NCBI GenBank assembly: GCA_001931875.2
Contig: MSJH02000482.1
Span: 248,001-312,000 of the forward strand
Length of the DNA stretch: 64,000 nt
Origin: Byssochlamys sp. IMV 00236
Taxonomy: Eukaryota; Ascomycota; Eurotiomycetes; Eurotiales; Thermoascaceae
Direction: 5' to 3'
In this document: positions 21,422 to 33,014 of the stretch, piece by piece
Layout: each line of letters opens with the position of its first letter
Position numbering within the stretch: the first letter of the stretch is position 1
The notes under the pieces: model-generated
What the model saw: only the letters and a program-made list of their open reading frames with translations
What the model was told of the DNA's origin: nothing
Database searches by the model: none
Position numbers and translations under genes: made by a program

Positions 21422-23653
21422 ATGCGATCGCCCGTTCTAAAGCCCACGTCGCCCACCGCTAAGCGGAGGGCGCTTCATGAGCGCACGCCGTCGCAGACCA
21501 ACGAAGGCTCCCAGCTGCCCACGCTGCGTCTCGTGTACGAGAAGGAAGACGATGATATCTACGCCGCAACGCCCTATCCCACCAGACCAGAGCACGTTCT
21601 GCTCCCCAGACCGGGTAAAGGCCAAAGTTCCGAGGACGACGAAGAAACCGACAACCATGATGCTTCCTTCGTCTCACATGGTTTTCGGCCCCTGACAGCC
21701 ACAGCATCCTCAGCCACCGAACACGTCGCAGACGACAGGGCAACGCCGCGATCCATTGGCGATGCATGGGAGTTGTCGTCCACCGTTGACGCCGGCCGTT
21801 CTCCGCCGGAGCTTTGGGAGACGTCTGACGACCCCCGGTCCAGCAGATCGTCTATCCCGGACCCTGTTTCACCGCGTAAAAGGCACGATGACGCCCCCGG
21901 TCCCTCGTCGCCGCGGCCGTCTGAGGACGTGATCGTCCTGCCGTCTGTCACTCCGACCATCAAAGCCGTCGTCCCCGAACCCTCTTCACCTCCATCAGTA
22001 CCAGCAGAACGCGAGAGTTCAACGGCTGCATCGCCCAGCTCCAGCCCCAACGTCGTCCGCATTGGACTGCCATCCAGTCCCAACTTCGTCGCCCTTCAGA
22101 GTTCCAGCCCGAACGTGATCCCCGTGGGCAGCTCGTCGCCCAATGTCCAGGTCGCAGAGCGATCCAACTCGTCTATTTCTTCGTTGACGTCCCTGGGGAC
22201 GGTCGTCCGAACATATATCAACGCCGCGCATTGGAGTCGCTCACGCTCATCGTCCGAAAATTCCAGCGGACAGCCGCAGTCGGTTCAGTCCGTCCACTCC
22301 AGCCCGCCGCTGCCGGTCCTGCGATCCTATCCCTCTACGTCCACCTTTGGTCTACCGGCGACGGAGTCGAGCGGTTCGCCTTCATTTCCCTCTTCTGTGC
22401 GTCGAACACCCTCTCCTCCTGAGGCGCAGGCAGCCATCAACAGTGGTCTCGCCGTGCAGTATCCCACCATCCGCCAGCCCTCGACCAGTTCATATGCCGA
22501 GTCTTCCCAAGCGCCAGCCCGCAAAGACTCGTCGCGGTCGATGACGGACCGATCGTCGGGCCGTTGGAATCCGCACCTGTCCACGGTTCCGTCCCAGTGG
22601 TCGGCGGAGCGCCAACTTTCGCAGCCATCACCAAGCGCCGGCCATGGACGCTCCAATTCCAACTCCAGTCCCGCCGGCCCGTCGCGACCGTCTGCGGCCT
22701 GGTTGAGCGACAAGACTACCTCGTCCGTCTGGCTCGTTACCGATACCGACAGCGACGAGCAGCTGGACAGCCTGAGCAATCTCCCGTCGCCGCAGTGGCG
22801 CTCATTTTTCGCAGGTAGCCCGGCATCCTCCCGCCAGAACAGTTTTCGCAGTTTGCGACGTGCCGGTTCCAATTCCAGCCTGGTGTTGACCACCATCCCT
22901 GCTTGGGCGCGAGTTTACTATGGAAGCCGCGAGCTGCAAAGTCCTCCATTCGCTCTGACCGATAGCCGTCCATCGTCGGCTCGACCATCCACCGCGAACT
23001 CTCATGTCATTAGCCAAGTCCCGGTATCAATCTCTCGTCCGCGCACCCGCCCGCGCGAAGGCTCTCGCAGCCCACAGCGACGTCCCCAGAATCCTCCAGT
23101 AGACGCTCGCAATCGTTGGTTCGACCGGGACCCGGCTCAAGCCCGCAGCATGGCGGACACGACGTCTGTCACGCCGTCCAGCACGTGGTCTGCCAGATGG
23201 TCTGCCAGACGGGGCACTTGGTCTCCCCATCTGTTTATAGACCGACGAGCGGACCAAATCCGCGGGAGTACGTGGACAGCGCCCTCGTTGGACTCGACTG
23301 CAGAGCCTGTCTTCAGTCGAAGAAACGCCCAAGTCTACGCATTCTGCTTGGGTTTCATATTTCCTCTTGCTTGGCTCATTGCGGCCTTTCTTCCTCTTCC
23401 ACCTCGCCCGCTATCAATGCAGGAAGGGGCCAGTGCGGAGATTGGGACTGCAGTCTTCGGTCGCGTGGCCGAATATGAAACGCGACGCTATCAGAATGCA
23501 CGATGGTGGAGGAACCTGAACCGCTGGATGTGTCCGTTGGGAATCGCGGTCATTGTCATAGTTGTAAGTGTATTCCCAAGTTCACTAGATTCTAGCCATA
23601 ACTGACAATTTTAGGTTACCTTGGCTGCCGTCGGTACAACAGTAGGCTTCTAG
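21422..23653 (+). CDS. Large Ser/Pro-rich protein with two C-terminal membrane segments
   Basis: Exon 1 is 21422-23563 and exon 2 is 23615-23653, joined GTAAGT..TTTTAG ('AVIVIV|VTLAAVGTTVGF'); 726 aa. About 630 residues are low-complexity and disordered, rich in Ser, Pro and Arg. A repeated 'SSPN-V' motif (SSSPNVVRI, SSPNFVAL, SSSPNVIPV, SSSPNVQV) lies near residues 200-245. The C-terminus has one hydrophobic segment ('VYAFCLGFIFPLAWLIAAFL', about 638-658), a basic/aromatic linker ('YQNARWWRNLNRW') and a second segment completed only by exon 2. This resembles uncharacterised Eurotiales serine-rich membrane proteins. The long N-terminus is probably cytosolic and could be a phosphorylation platform, but I assign no function. 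Confidence 0.8.
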
Positions 23654-25508
23654 TCTCAAGGGTCTTTTGCAGATGTTCCACTATACGCATACTTCAGGAT
23701 GTTAAACATCCTCCAATACCCTGGCCACAAACGCGTGTGCCTCTGCGTGACAGGTCGACAACTACTTTATATGGATATTCGTTTCCTCACGCACTACCGT
23801 CAGCGATCTTCCGAGATTGGAAGTTTCAGCCAGGTCCGCTAAGCCGGCAACTATCCTATTGAGATGGCGCCCAGATTAACACCCACGTTGACAAACGTTC
23901 ATTTTTCCGGTCGACCCTGGAATCCATCGCCATATCGCTACCATGGTCGCATGATAGGTCAACCCTTCGAGGTCCGGCTGCATATATCCGCGCGGCATAG
24001 CTTCGCGCCCGCCGTATCCTACCAACTCTCTATATGCAGTTCAATGGCCATTTCACTGGTCCTACTCCTCACGATCTACCTTCACACAATCACCCACTCT
24101 TCATTCCTTCCCCTCTCCTCCTTCTCTCTACCCTCTCCTTCTCCGCACGACTGTATGACTGTATGTTAACTGCTCGTCTATCCTCCTTCGCCCTGGTGCC
24201 TGTACTTTTTTCTCATCCTACGCGGACGACAAAACGACACGCATTCATCGATGATACGACGACATTTTATGAATATAACTCGACGTATTATATATATATG
24301 TCTCACGCTTTTTGGATGATGTATGTATGTATGTACTGCCTTTTCTGCATGTACGTTACGTTGGTGGGCGACTGCTTCTTTAGCCAGGTTGGAATTATTC
24401 GATTCGAATTAGAATTCATTACTTCTTCTTCTTCTTTTTTCAGCTACTTATGCTCATTTAAATCTGTTTTCGCATTCGCATTTTTACAAAGATCTTGGAT
24501 GGACTTGATTCTTTCTTGTTCTTTTACTCTATACCCACCCGCGAGCAGTTGCTATAATGGCTTGATTGCAGGTTTCTTGAGGCGGTTCTAAGTTGTCTAG
24601 AGCAGTCATGATTATTATCTAGCATCCTGGGTATTCCAGAGATCTTGATATATTTTGACTCGACTTCTGCTAAATTCATATTCACACTTTACACACACAC
24701 TGCTCTATTGTATAGATTGCCAAAAAAAAAAGTTCCCATGTAGTATCTGCGTATATACTTTCCCATCCATCCACCCATACTTCATCCCAACTCATCCAAT
24801 GCGCTAGTTAATCATTCTAATCCCACACAAGCAACAATCCCTTCTAGCAATTCTAACACTACATTACCACTTCAAAAACTTATCAAAGAGAAACTATCGA
24901 ATAAATTAATCCTAAATTGCACGAAAACATAGTAGTCTGATTGATTTAAACCACCTAGTCGATTAGTTACTACCTAGGTAGATTGCTTTACTTGAATTTA
25001 GTTCTAGGGCGGGTTTGAAACCTTATTTTTATTTATTTATTTATTTGTATAGCACGCGAAAAAGGAATTTAGATCATAGTGATCTATCTAGTAGGTAGGT
25101 AGGTTCTATATCTATGTCTATAATGACAATATCGAAGAACCCTACTGTAAATGGATTATCTGGATGTGCGGTAAAAGAGGATAATGGGTGGATGCGTTAT
25201 GATTTAATAATTTACTGGTAATGGAGAGAATATGTTTAAGCTCTGATTCTAATTCTTTCTTTATTTTGAATTTAGATATGACCGGTCCCCGGCTATGTAT
25301 GCTGCGTGTATAGACATATAGACACCACGGAGATTTTCCTTTCTCTCATAACTCTCCTATAACGTGAATGAATACTAGACATGGAACTGTACATGAAATA
25401 TAACAGGCGTAGCCATCAACCATGGGTATACGTGAGTAGTTGAAAAGTGCATAAAGAGATTAAACAAGGCAAATTAGACATGGACAACGTAAGGCTGGAT
25501 GGCGTAGA
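23654..25508. other. Long convergent intergenic region
   Basis: 1.85 kb between two 3' ends, becoming AT-rich to the right. It holds a TTTA run (25026-25047), a TACCTAGGTA palindrome (24971-24980) and TAGG repeats near 25093. The frame at 24034-24591 is T-rich with no recognised domain. It probably represents long 3' untranslated regions. Confidence 0.45.
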
Positions 25509-27299
25509 TTAGACCTCCACGTGCTCGGCCTTGGGAGCAACCATGGCCTTCTCGGTGAAACCCATCTCTGCAGAGTAGGTGGTTTGAGGCTTCCACTTGG
25601 CCGAGGTACGAGGAGTGGTCTCCTCCATCATCCTGTCGACCTGCTCCAGGGTGAGACCCTTGGTTTCGGGAATCAGGAAGTAAGCGTAGACGCAGGCGCA
25701 GGCACAGAGAGAGCCCCAGATGAAGAACACCTTGGCGCCGAGGTTACCCTTGTCAGGGTCAACCATGTAGGGGGTGATGACGGCGATGATCTGAAGAAGG
25801 GGGTTGTGTTAGCTGGGATGTTCTCTATTTTTTTGCAGACAAGGCTGAACTGGGTTACTTACGCAGTTCCAGAGCCAGTTGGAAGCGGTGGAAAGAGCAA
25901 CACCGCGGGAACGGATCGGAAGAGGATAGATCTCTCCGATGACGACCCAGGCACCAGGTCCCCAGGTGCTGGCGAAGAAGAAGATATAGATGCAGATGAA
26001 CGAGATCATGGCGCTGACTGCGTGGGGGTTGCTTCCATCGACAGTACCAACAATGGCGACGATGAACTGGCAGACGACCATGCCTAAAGCACCCCAGATG
26101 AGCAGGGCGCGACGACCGAACTTCTCAATGGTCCAGAAGGAGATAGGGGTAGAGCAGACGTTGACGATGGTCGTAATCATGCTGATCAGGAAGGGGTTGT
26201 TGATAGTGTGCAGGTCCGTGAAGAAGGTGGTTCCGAAGTAAAACACAAAGTTGACACCGGTCCATCTGGTTTGATTTGTTAGTTACGGCGGAGAAAGAAA
26301 GTGACCATGCTGTATAGAACTTACTGCTGCATCATCTGGAGAGAAGTACCCAGGATGGTACGGCGCAGGTTGCTGTTGGGAACCCAGAGACTGCCCTTGA
26401 AGCAGTTGAGCCAGCTAGAGAAGTAGCCGCTCTGGGGGATAACCTGCATCTCGTACTCGTGGTTGGCAACAATCTCGGCCAGTTCCTGCTGGATATAGTC
26501 GGATTCAATGGGTTGACCGCGGACACGGGACAGCACATTGGCAGCCTGGTCCAGGTTTCCCTTCTTCACAAAGTAACGAGGCGACTCCGGGAGGATAAGA
26601 AGACCACCTCCGAGAATCAGGGCCCAGGCAAGCTGCAATCCGATGGGGATTCGATAGGAGCCCGAGTCGTTCCGGTTCTCGGTGCCATAGTCGACACAGG
26701 AGGCCAGCATGAGACCAATGGTGACGCAGAACTGGTAGCCCGAAACAAGAGCACCACGGATCTTGCGAGGAGCAATCTCAGACATATACAAGATGATGAT
26801 AGCCGAAACGAAACCGACACCGAAACCGGCAATTAGACGGCCAGCTACCAGCAGGCCTATGCTGGTCGAAGCAGTTTGAAGAACAACACCAACCATAAAG
26901 ACGACACAGCCAGAGACGACAGTCGTACGACGCCCGAACCAATCGGCGAGGTCACCGGCAATCAGAGCACCGAAGAAGGTACCAGCGGAGAGGATGGAGG
27001 TGATCAGAGACTTGTTTGATGACGAAAGGGCGAAACTTTGCCCCGGGCCCTGTTTTATGCTTTTAGTTACACGGCGTGACAGAAAGACGAAAAGGCAATG
27101 AACAATGATTCCTTACAGGCTTCTGGAACTTCTCGATGAAGTAGTCCATTCCCATAACACCGTTGATATATCCGGAGTCATATCCGAAGAAGATACCTCC
27201 AAAAGCAGCAAAGGCACACATGAGATAGGCCCTGAAGGTGACGGGGGCCTCGACACGCCCCGTGTCAGCCGTCGGCATCATGACACCACCACCGGGCAT
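25509..27299 (-). CDS. MFS monosaccharide (glucose) transporter
   Basis: Four exons (27299-27117, 27049-26325, 26265-25863, 25790-25509) give 530 aa. It is a plasma-membrane sugar/H+ symporter of the major facilitator family. Hallmarks in order: 'GGIFFGYDSGYINGVMGMDYF' (helix 1), 'DWFGRR' loop 2-3, 'GRLIAGFGVGFVSA', 'PESPRYFVKKG' after helix 6, 'QQWTGVNFVFYFGTTFF' (helix 7, spanning a splice), 'EKFGRRALL', 'GEIYPLPIRSRG' and 'PETKGLTLEQVD' after helix 12. The N- and C-termini resemble the Aspergillus Mst/hexose high-affinity group; the exact paralogue cannot be told by eye. Four CreA-like hexamers upstream suggest carbon catabolite repression. Confidence 0.93.
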
Positions 27300-27343
27300 G
27301 ATGATAGTTCAAGGGTGATGAACGGTAAAAAGGATATTATTAG

Positions 27344-27554
27344 GCGGGGGAGGTATAAGGGGGGGGATGGGACAATGCCCAGAGGAAGGTCAAGAGTCCG
27401 GGGACTGGTAAAGGATAGTCTTCTCAACAACAGGAATACAGACAATGCATTGAAATTTCGCGCGAGGGGATGCAGTATATAACCTGTTTCCTAGACTGGA
27501 CCCTCATGATAGCCTTTTTTTTTTACACTCCGGTCCGGGGATATTTCTCTGGGG
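27344..27554. promoter_or_regulatory. Cluster of four CreA-like SYGGRG sites
   Basis: Upstream of the transporter start (27299) the plus strand has GCGGGG (27344-27349), CCGGGG (27398-27403), CCGGGG (27535-27540) and CTGGGG (27549-27554). All four fit the 5'-SYGGRG-3' consensus of the carbon catabolite repressor CreA, and the last two are only 8 bp apart. Paired sites are typical of functional CreA targets. The hexamer is degenerate, so chance matches are possible. Confidence 0.5.
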
Positions 27555-29980
27555 AGATGCCGCGTCTGTCATCAAAACTCGGCTCGGCCGTTCTACTGAC
27601 GAATGTAATGCAGCACAGGATCGTTCTTGAATTGGTTTGCGGGTCCTCTCACAAGCCAAGGCACTTTTTGGTCGGTGAATTTTCGCTATCTCTTCTCATG
27701 AGGGCAATTGTAGCCCGTTTTCTCGCTGGTGCGAGAGTGTGCTATGTACGCCAGTGGCTGCGCCGTCTATTCCTGTTCCTAGTCCGAAACCTCGGGGATG
27801 CCCCAGACGGACCAGACGCATGGGGAACTGGAGAATGTCCCAATCGAGGGCCTGGGGATCGTTTGCGGGACAAATCAACGAGCGAATGGCCGATGCGAAG
27901 GTTCAGCCGAGTCGACCCCGTCTCTCCACTGAACCGCCACAAGAGTCATCATTGGCAGAGGCGTCGACAAGCCAGACGCATCTAGATTATGCTCGATGGT
28001 CACGCCGCGTCGTGGCCAAACAGAGGCTCGGTTCTCGCCGGGCCTAACCATCGGTAGCGAGTTTATTTCGGGCGTAGAACATGGCGCAGAAGCTGAGCGA
28101 AGCCAGCTATTATTCTCGACGAGCGGTTCGCCGGCGATGTGCCCAGGTCGGGAACGGCGCATTCCTTTCTTTTTTTTTTTCGCTTCCCTTTGCAACTCAG
28201 CCGTAGGCCCGATATACCACGTGGTCCGAAAAAATAGTAAATTCCAGCCGGATCGGGGGACTCATGGTCATGATGATGGATCCGGAGAGATTGTTTTACA
28301 TCCTGGTTCCGGGCCGACAGAGCCTCTTCTCTGGAGCTGACCAGTCTTGCGGATTATTGTATATTCTGTACTCCGTAGTCTTATTCGATGTTGCGCGTGC
28401 CGGATACTCATGGTCTCTGTCGGCGCTATCCCCGCACCACCCAGGGTTGAGGTTCGCTCATGTAACGCTGGCGCACCAGACTGCCATCAAAATGGGCATC
28501 CAGGAAATGCAACATGGAAACTCATCTCTGCGATGCCCCGCTGGATCACGCGGTGCCACTAACACTGTCAGAAAAATTTTAGACACACAAGCATCTGGCG
28601 CAGGCGTAGTCCATGGGTTGGGTTTTGCGTGGAAGAATCAGTCGTGCGCGCATCCGTTCCGCCGAGAAATTCCCCATTCTGACCTGTGAAGCGTATACTA
28701 GACTAGCCTGCAGTGCCTTGCTCCTGGATTTCTCGAGTCTGTAGCGTCCCGAGCGGGATCTTCGCAGGGCCCTCTTCGAGACGGACTGATCATGGCTCCA
28801 GGAAAGTTCCAGCGACGGGCATGGCCACATGGCGCGATCCAAGCCGTTGTCGCCGTAGTCGTGTTCTGGCTGGAAATGAAAGTACTACTCGCACGATGGG
28901 TCCCCCACGGCACTGTTCAAATCGGAGGATGCCGAGATATTTGGCCTTCATGGGAAGATCCCCCGTTAATTCCCCGCGGGGTCGTTTTCCCTTTCCCCAG
29001 GGTCTACCGGTGAGCGTTTTGCGTTACGGCGACCAGTTGCAATCCAATTCGATCTTTTCCTTCTTCTTCTAAGAGGGTCAGAATAGTTAGTCGTTGAGGC
29101 TACTAAGTAGTATTTTTGCAAACCATCGGGGATTCCGGGGGGGGGATGATCTAGGGCTGGGGTTTTGAGACAGCGCCAATCCCATGACCCTTCTTTCTGC
29201 AATGCACCGTATCTATAGTTAGTTGCTTATGTCTGTGTGATATCTAAGTTAACTAGAGTATTGGGCTTAGATATGAGAGAAGAGAGCCCACTCAACTTGG
29301 TCTTTGAAAACTGCGCTGGATAAGACGTCCAAAGCAGGATTACCTAGCTAGGTGTATGCAATCTCCTTCCTCTCCTTCTCCTCGCCTCGAACAAATGAAA
29401 CACAGTCTTGATTACGGGAGCATCTGCCATAATTCCTCGTTGGCTGACTTAGGCGATAATAATTGATTGATTGATGGATTGATTGATAGTTTAAGTTAAC
29501 CAGATAAGTTAGTTGAGTGATCACCAAACTGTCTATCGCTGACAAATCTCCCTGTAACCCACGTGATCACCAACTACCCCTCCTCCCTCGACAGGGAATT
29601 CCTTGATTGATTAATTGATTCATTGATTGATATAGATTACTCTGCTCAACTGACTACTAAGTTGACTTGACTGAATCGAGTGCTACCTACCATCCTATAA
29701 GGACATAGTAGAGTAAGTATTGCTTTAATACTCCGTAGTAATTAATTAATATTAAGAATTCTTCCCCTTCCATGGCACAGCCGCCGGTGACGTTATCACA
29801 ACCCCCTCTAGGAACTAAAGCAGGTTGATCTGCGATTCTGGGATTCCACGAAAAAATGATTGTCCCGTAGCTGGTCTACATACAAGAAAGACCAACTCTC
29901 TCTCCACTCCACACGGTTCAGCACAGTCATTACAGAAGAATCAATATTCCTATAGATCTCAACGTCCGCGAACGAACAAC
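27555..29980. other. Divergent intergenic region, no gene recognised
   Basis: 2.4 kb between the transporter and shb17. Many overlapping frames of 60-140 codons occur in the GC-rich part (27700-29000), none with a recognised motif. The right part has GATT-type repeats (29462-29488 and 29605-29630) and two ACTCCGTA octamers (28370-28377, 29730-29737). Confidence 0.45.
29462..29488. repeat. GATT tetranucleotide repeat
   Basis: An imperfect GATT/GATG run. A second run of the same type follows about 110 bp to the right (29605-29630). Both lie in the shb17 promoter region. Confidence 0.75.
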
Positions 29981-30935
29981 ATGCCGGATCCGCGCTGCTT
30001 CATCATCCGCCACGGAGAGACCGAGTGGTCCCTCAGTGGCCGACACACCGGCATCACCGAACTTCCCTTGACAGAGAACGGCGAGAAACGGATCAAGGCG
30101 ACAGGCAAGGCCCTCGTGGGAGATGATCGCCTGATCGTGCCAAAGAAGCTGGCCCATGTGTAGGTTCCCGATCCGAATTCATGGACAATCCCCCGCAGCA
30201 GCCATCGTCGGTCGCTCGTCTCCAGCAAGATGCCAGTGTTGACCGAGTTCATGTACACAGCTATGTCTCCCCGCGTCATCGAGCGCAGCGGACCCTGGAG
30301 CTCCTGGAGATCGGGTGCAAGGAGAGGATGCCCTGGTTGCACAGCAGAAAGCCCGAGGACGAGGAGCCTATCCGCACAAACGCCAATGTCGAAATCACCG
30401 ACGCAATCCGCGAATGGGATTATGGTGACTACGAAGGATTGACGAGCAAGCAGATCAGAGAGCTGAGGGAAAAGAATGGCGATGGACCCTGGGATATCTG
30501 GAGAGACGGCTGTCCTGGCGGAGAGTGAGTTTGCTTTTTCCCCTGGTTGATTGCTGGCAGAAATTGCTGCCATTGTAAAAAGGCGGCGTTCGAGATGAAG
30601 ACGGATTATCGTGCAACGGGCAGCTGACTCGAGATAACTCCTCCTGCATCAGGTCCCCCGACGACGTCGTGCGCCGACTCGATGCGCTAGTCGCAGAGAT
30701 CCGGGAAAAGTACCACAAGGACTGCTTCGGTCAACCATCGCAGGAGAGAGCATGCGACGTCCTCATCGTCGCCCACGGCCACATCTTGAGAGCGTTCGCG
30801 ATGCGCTGGGTGGGTAAGCCGCTAACGGACACGGCATTCATCCTGGAAGCTGGTGGTGTTGGAACACTGAGTTACGAGCACCACAACATCAACGAGCCCG
30901 CCATCATTCTCGGTGGAGGATTCGTCGTGGAGTGA
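29981..30935 (+). CDS. shb17: Sedoheptulose-1,7-bisphosphatase of the histidine phosphatase family
   Basis: Three exons (29981-30159, 30261-30524, 30653-30935) give 241 aa, with introns GTAGGT..CACAG and GTGAGT..ATCAG. Shb17 dephosphorylates sedoheptulose-1,7-bisphosphate, driving riboneogenesis from glycolytic intermediates into the pentose phosphate pool. The catalytic phosphohistidine motif is '[11 protein letters not shown]' (H11) and the second His is in '[10 protein letters not shown]' (H189). Shb17-like stretches are '[17 protein letters not shown]', '[14 protein letters not shown]' and the C-terminal '[20 protein letters not shown]', nearly identical in pattern to yeast Shb17. The protein is shorter than yeast's (271 aa), mainly by a loop before the C-terminal motif. 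Cytosolic. Confidence 0.92.
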
Positions 30936-31204
30936 GTTGGCCGCATATCGCCCTCCATAGTAGTTGAGATAGCTCCGGGGCCTCCACATCGACTGTCTCC
31001 AGGGATTTCTTCCTCCAGTGCATCCATCTGATAGCATCCGACAAACAATGCCATGCTGTCAACAATCCATTCCAAAGAGCCAACCAACATCGACTGTAGA
31101 TGATATATATCCCTCATAGTTCTCATCCTCAGCAGCTCCGACAGGCTCCTCGTGAGACCAACAATCATAACAGACACAGACTTCATCATAAAAAAAAGAA
31201 TCCA

Positions 31205-31582
31205 TCACCACTCCCTCTCCTCTTCCCCACTACCCCTCCTCTCCTCCGCCATATTACTCCCACTTCCACTCCCACTCCCACTCCCATCCTCCTTGTGAAT
31301 TCCCTCCTCACCCAGCACCTTCGCAGCACCCATGAACATCCCACCAATATAGCCGCCCAGAAACCGCATATCACCAGCCTGAACCGCCGTCATGCGCACC
31401 AGGTTCTCCGTATCTGCCAAATGGGCATTCAGCTGTGCCAATTGCGAGTGCAGATGTGCGTATTGCCGCGCCTTGGTTGCAGATCCACTGGCTGAGGATG
31501 TCGATGCGCCTGGGAGGAGGGAGGTGCGTGGGAGGGAGTTGGATTGCGAGTGCGAGTGGTGGTATTGATGGTGTGGAGGCAT
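31205..31582 (-). CDS. hsk3: DASH complex subunit Hsk3
   Basis: A single exon of 125 aa. The core 'KARQYAHLHSQLAQLNAHLADTENLVRMTAVQAGDMRFLGGYIGGMFMGAAKVL', about residues 37-90, is the conserved Hsk3 helix. Hsk3 is a small subunit of the DASH/Dam1 ring that couples kinetochores to spindle microtubules. The N-terminus is His/Ser-rich. The C-terminal tail is a run of Gly-Ser pairs encoded by an ACTCCC-type repeat (about 31254-31288, plus strand), then an acidic end. The gene is convergent with shb17, whose stop is only 270 bp away. Confidence 0.9.
   Translation of the reverse strand: MPPHHQYHHSHSQSNSLPRTSLLPGASTSSASGSATKARQYAHLHSQLAQLNAHLADTENLVRMTAVQAGDMRFLGGYIGGMFMGAAKVLGEEGIHKEDGSGSGSGSGSNMAEERRGSGEEEREW
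31254..31288. repeat. Hexanucleotide-type repeat inside hsk3 (Gly-Ser tail)
   Basis: About six imperfect copies of ACTCCC on the plus strand encode alternating Gly-Ser in the C-terminal tail of Hsk3 on the minus strand. Length is likely to vary between strains without breaking the frame. Confidence 0.7.
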
Positions 31583-33014
31583 GGTTGGTTGTCGGAAACG
31601 GGGGAGGTAGCACCTCTTCTACTCTACTCGAGCAGCGCGGGTCCTGCAATAGCCTCGGTGGATTCCTTGTTCTTTAAATGATGCACGGTAATTGCAAGTC
31701 CTCTCGAGTTGCAGTGATGGTGGTAGGCAGTGAAAGATGAAAGATGATCAGGACCGGTTTGTTGACATGAGCGGGGACAGTCCACAATAATCACATCCAC
31801 GGCACGTGACTATCAGCTGGTGATAACCATCATGCTTGGAGTCGATCTAAAGTTCCAAACTATTATTAGTTAGTTACTTGCTAAAGCGAGCTTGCTTGCT
31901 TGCTTACACAGCGGACAGTCTTCCTAGATCCACTGATCCCAACAATAACACCGGCATTCCCGAGCCCGCGAAGCCTAAGATCTCAGAATACAGCGGGCCT
32001 ACGAAGATAAAAGGCCGGATAAAAGGAGACAATTACAGCAAGAGGACATGGTCGCATTGCTCACAAGTTTAATTCGCATCAACTGCGAGAGGTGGTGAAA
32101 ATGAGGCAGAATTGGCCTGGCCCTTGATTAATTCCCTGCGAAACCGCAACCCAGCCCGACCCGACCAGCTGATCAATCGACTATAAATCAAAATCCTCCG
32201 CTCTTTTTATGCGCCAGAACCCAGACTGCCCGAGCAAACATGACCGGGCTGGCCAGAATCACTTGGCCAGCCTGAGTTATAATAGAGAAGAATGACAGGA
32301 AAAAGGAAATAAAAGGAGAGCCATGACAATCACGAGGAGCACTGCCGAAAAGGAGATGAAAGTCCCGTATACAATCTCGGAAGAATAATGCGCCAACAAT
32401 GCGATGAAAACACACACAAAGGCCGTCATACACAGAAGAAATAGAGTTTCATGGTCAGCACACAGGCCATTTAACAATAAAGAGAAAACAAAAAAAGAAA
32501 ATGGCATGAGCATGGGAGGACGTCTGCGCAGTTTCCCCAGGGGGCCAGCTTTTCAATCAGCTTGACCTTGCTTGGATAATGATGCAAGGAGGGCGCACAA
32601 AGAGTGAGAAAAATCAAATACATGTGCACAACCACACCCAAGCAAACAGCAAGAGAGATGCCCCATATGTCCCTACGTATGTGTAATGAAGCGAACAGCA
32701 CAGAATTAGTGAAATTGCTCCTATTCCCTCTTCCAGCAATTAAACCGGAGAGCAAAATCAGTAGAAACCAGATGCACTTTTTTTACCCGCGCATAGGGTT
32801 GTGATGGGGTATGGGCGGACATTAAGTAATATGCTTATGCAAAAGGTGATAAGAGTCGAGATGCAGAAAGTAAAAAGGGGGGGGAAGAAAACCTGCAACT
32901 GTCCTACTCACGCCTCAACGGAGTAGATATTGAGAACGCAACCACGTTCGGTATCATTCCACCCACCGCAGTTGGCTTCAAGACCGTAAAAGGAGGGGGT
33001 AGGGTGCAGTCGGT
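31583..33014. other. Promoter of hsk3 and 3' region of the ketopantoate-reductase-like gene
   Basis: No supported gene. Hydrophobic frames at 32188-32755 (minus) come from a purine-rich plus strand and have no family signature. Confidence 0.45.

Noticed and set aside
22327..22896. Long antisense frames across the Ser-rich gene
   Set aside because: They mirror the GC-rich, Ser/Pro/Arg codon bias of the plus-strand gene and have no motif of their own.
27470..28689. Several overlapping 100-170 codon frames between the transporter and shb17
   Set aside because: They occur on both strands and all phases at once in GC-rich DNA, with no recognisable domain or splice-supported continuation.
32188..32755. 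Hydrophobic minus-strand frames resembling a small membrane protein
   Set aside because: They come from A/G-rich plus-strand DNA that translates to Leu/Phe-rich peptides on the other strand. There is no conserved motif or start context, and the site is a 3' flanking region.
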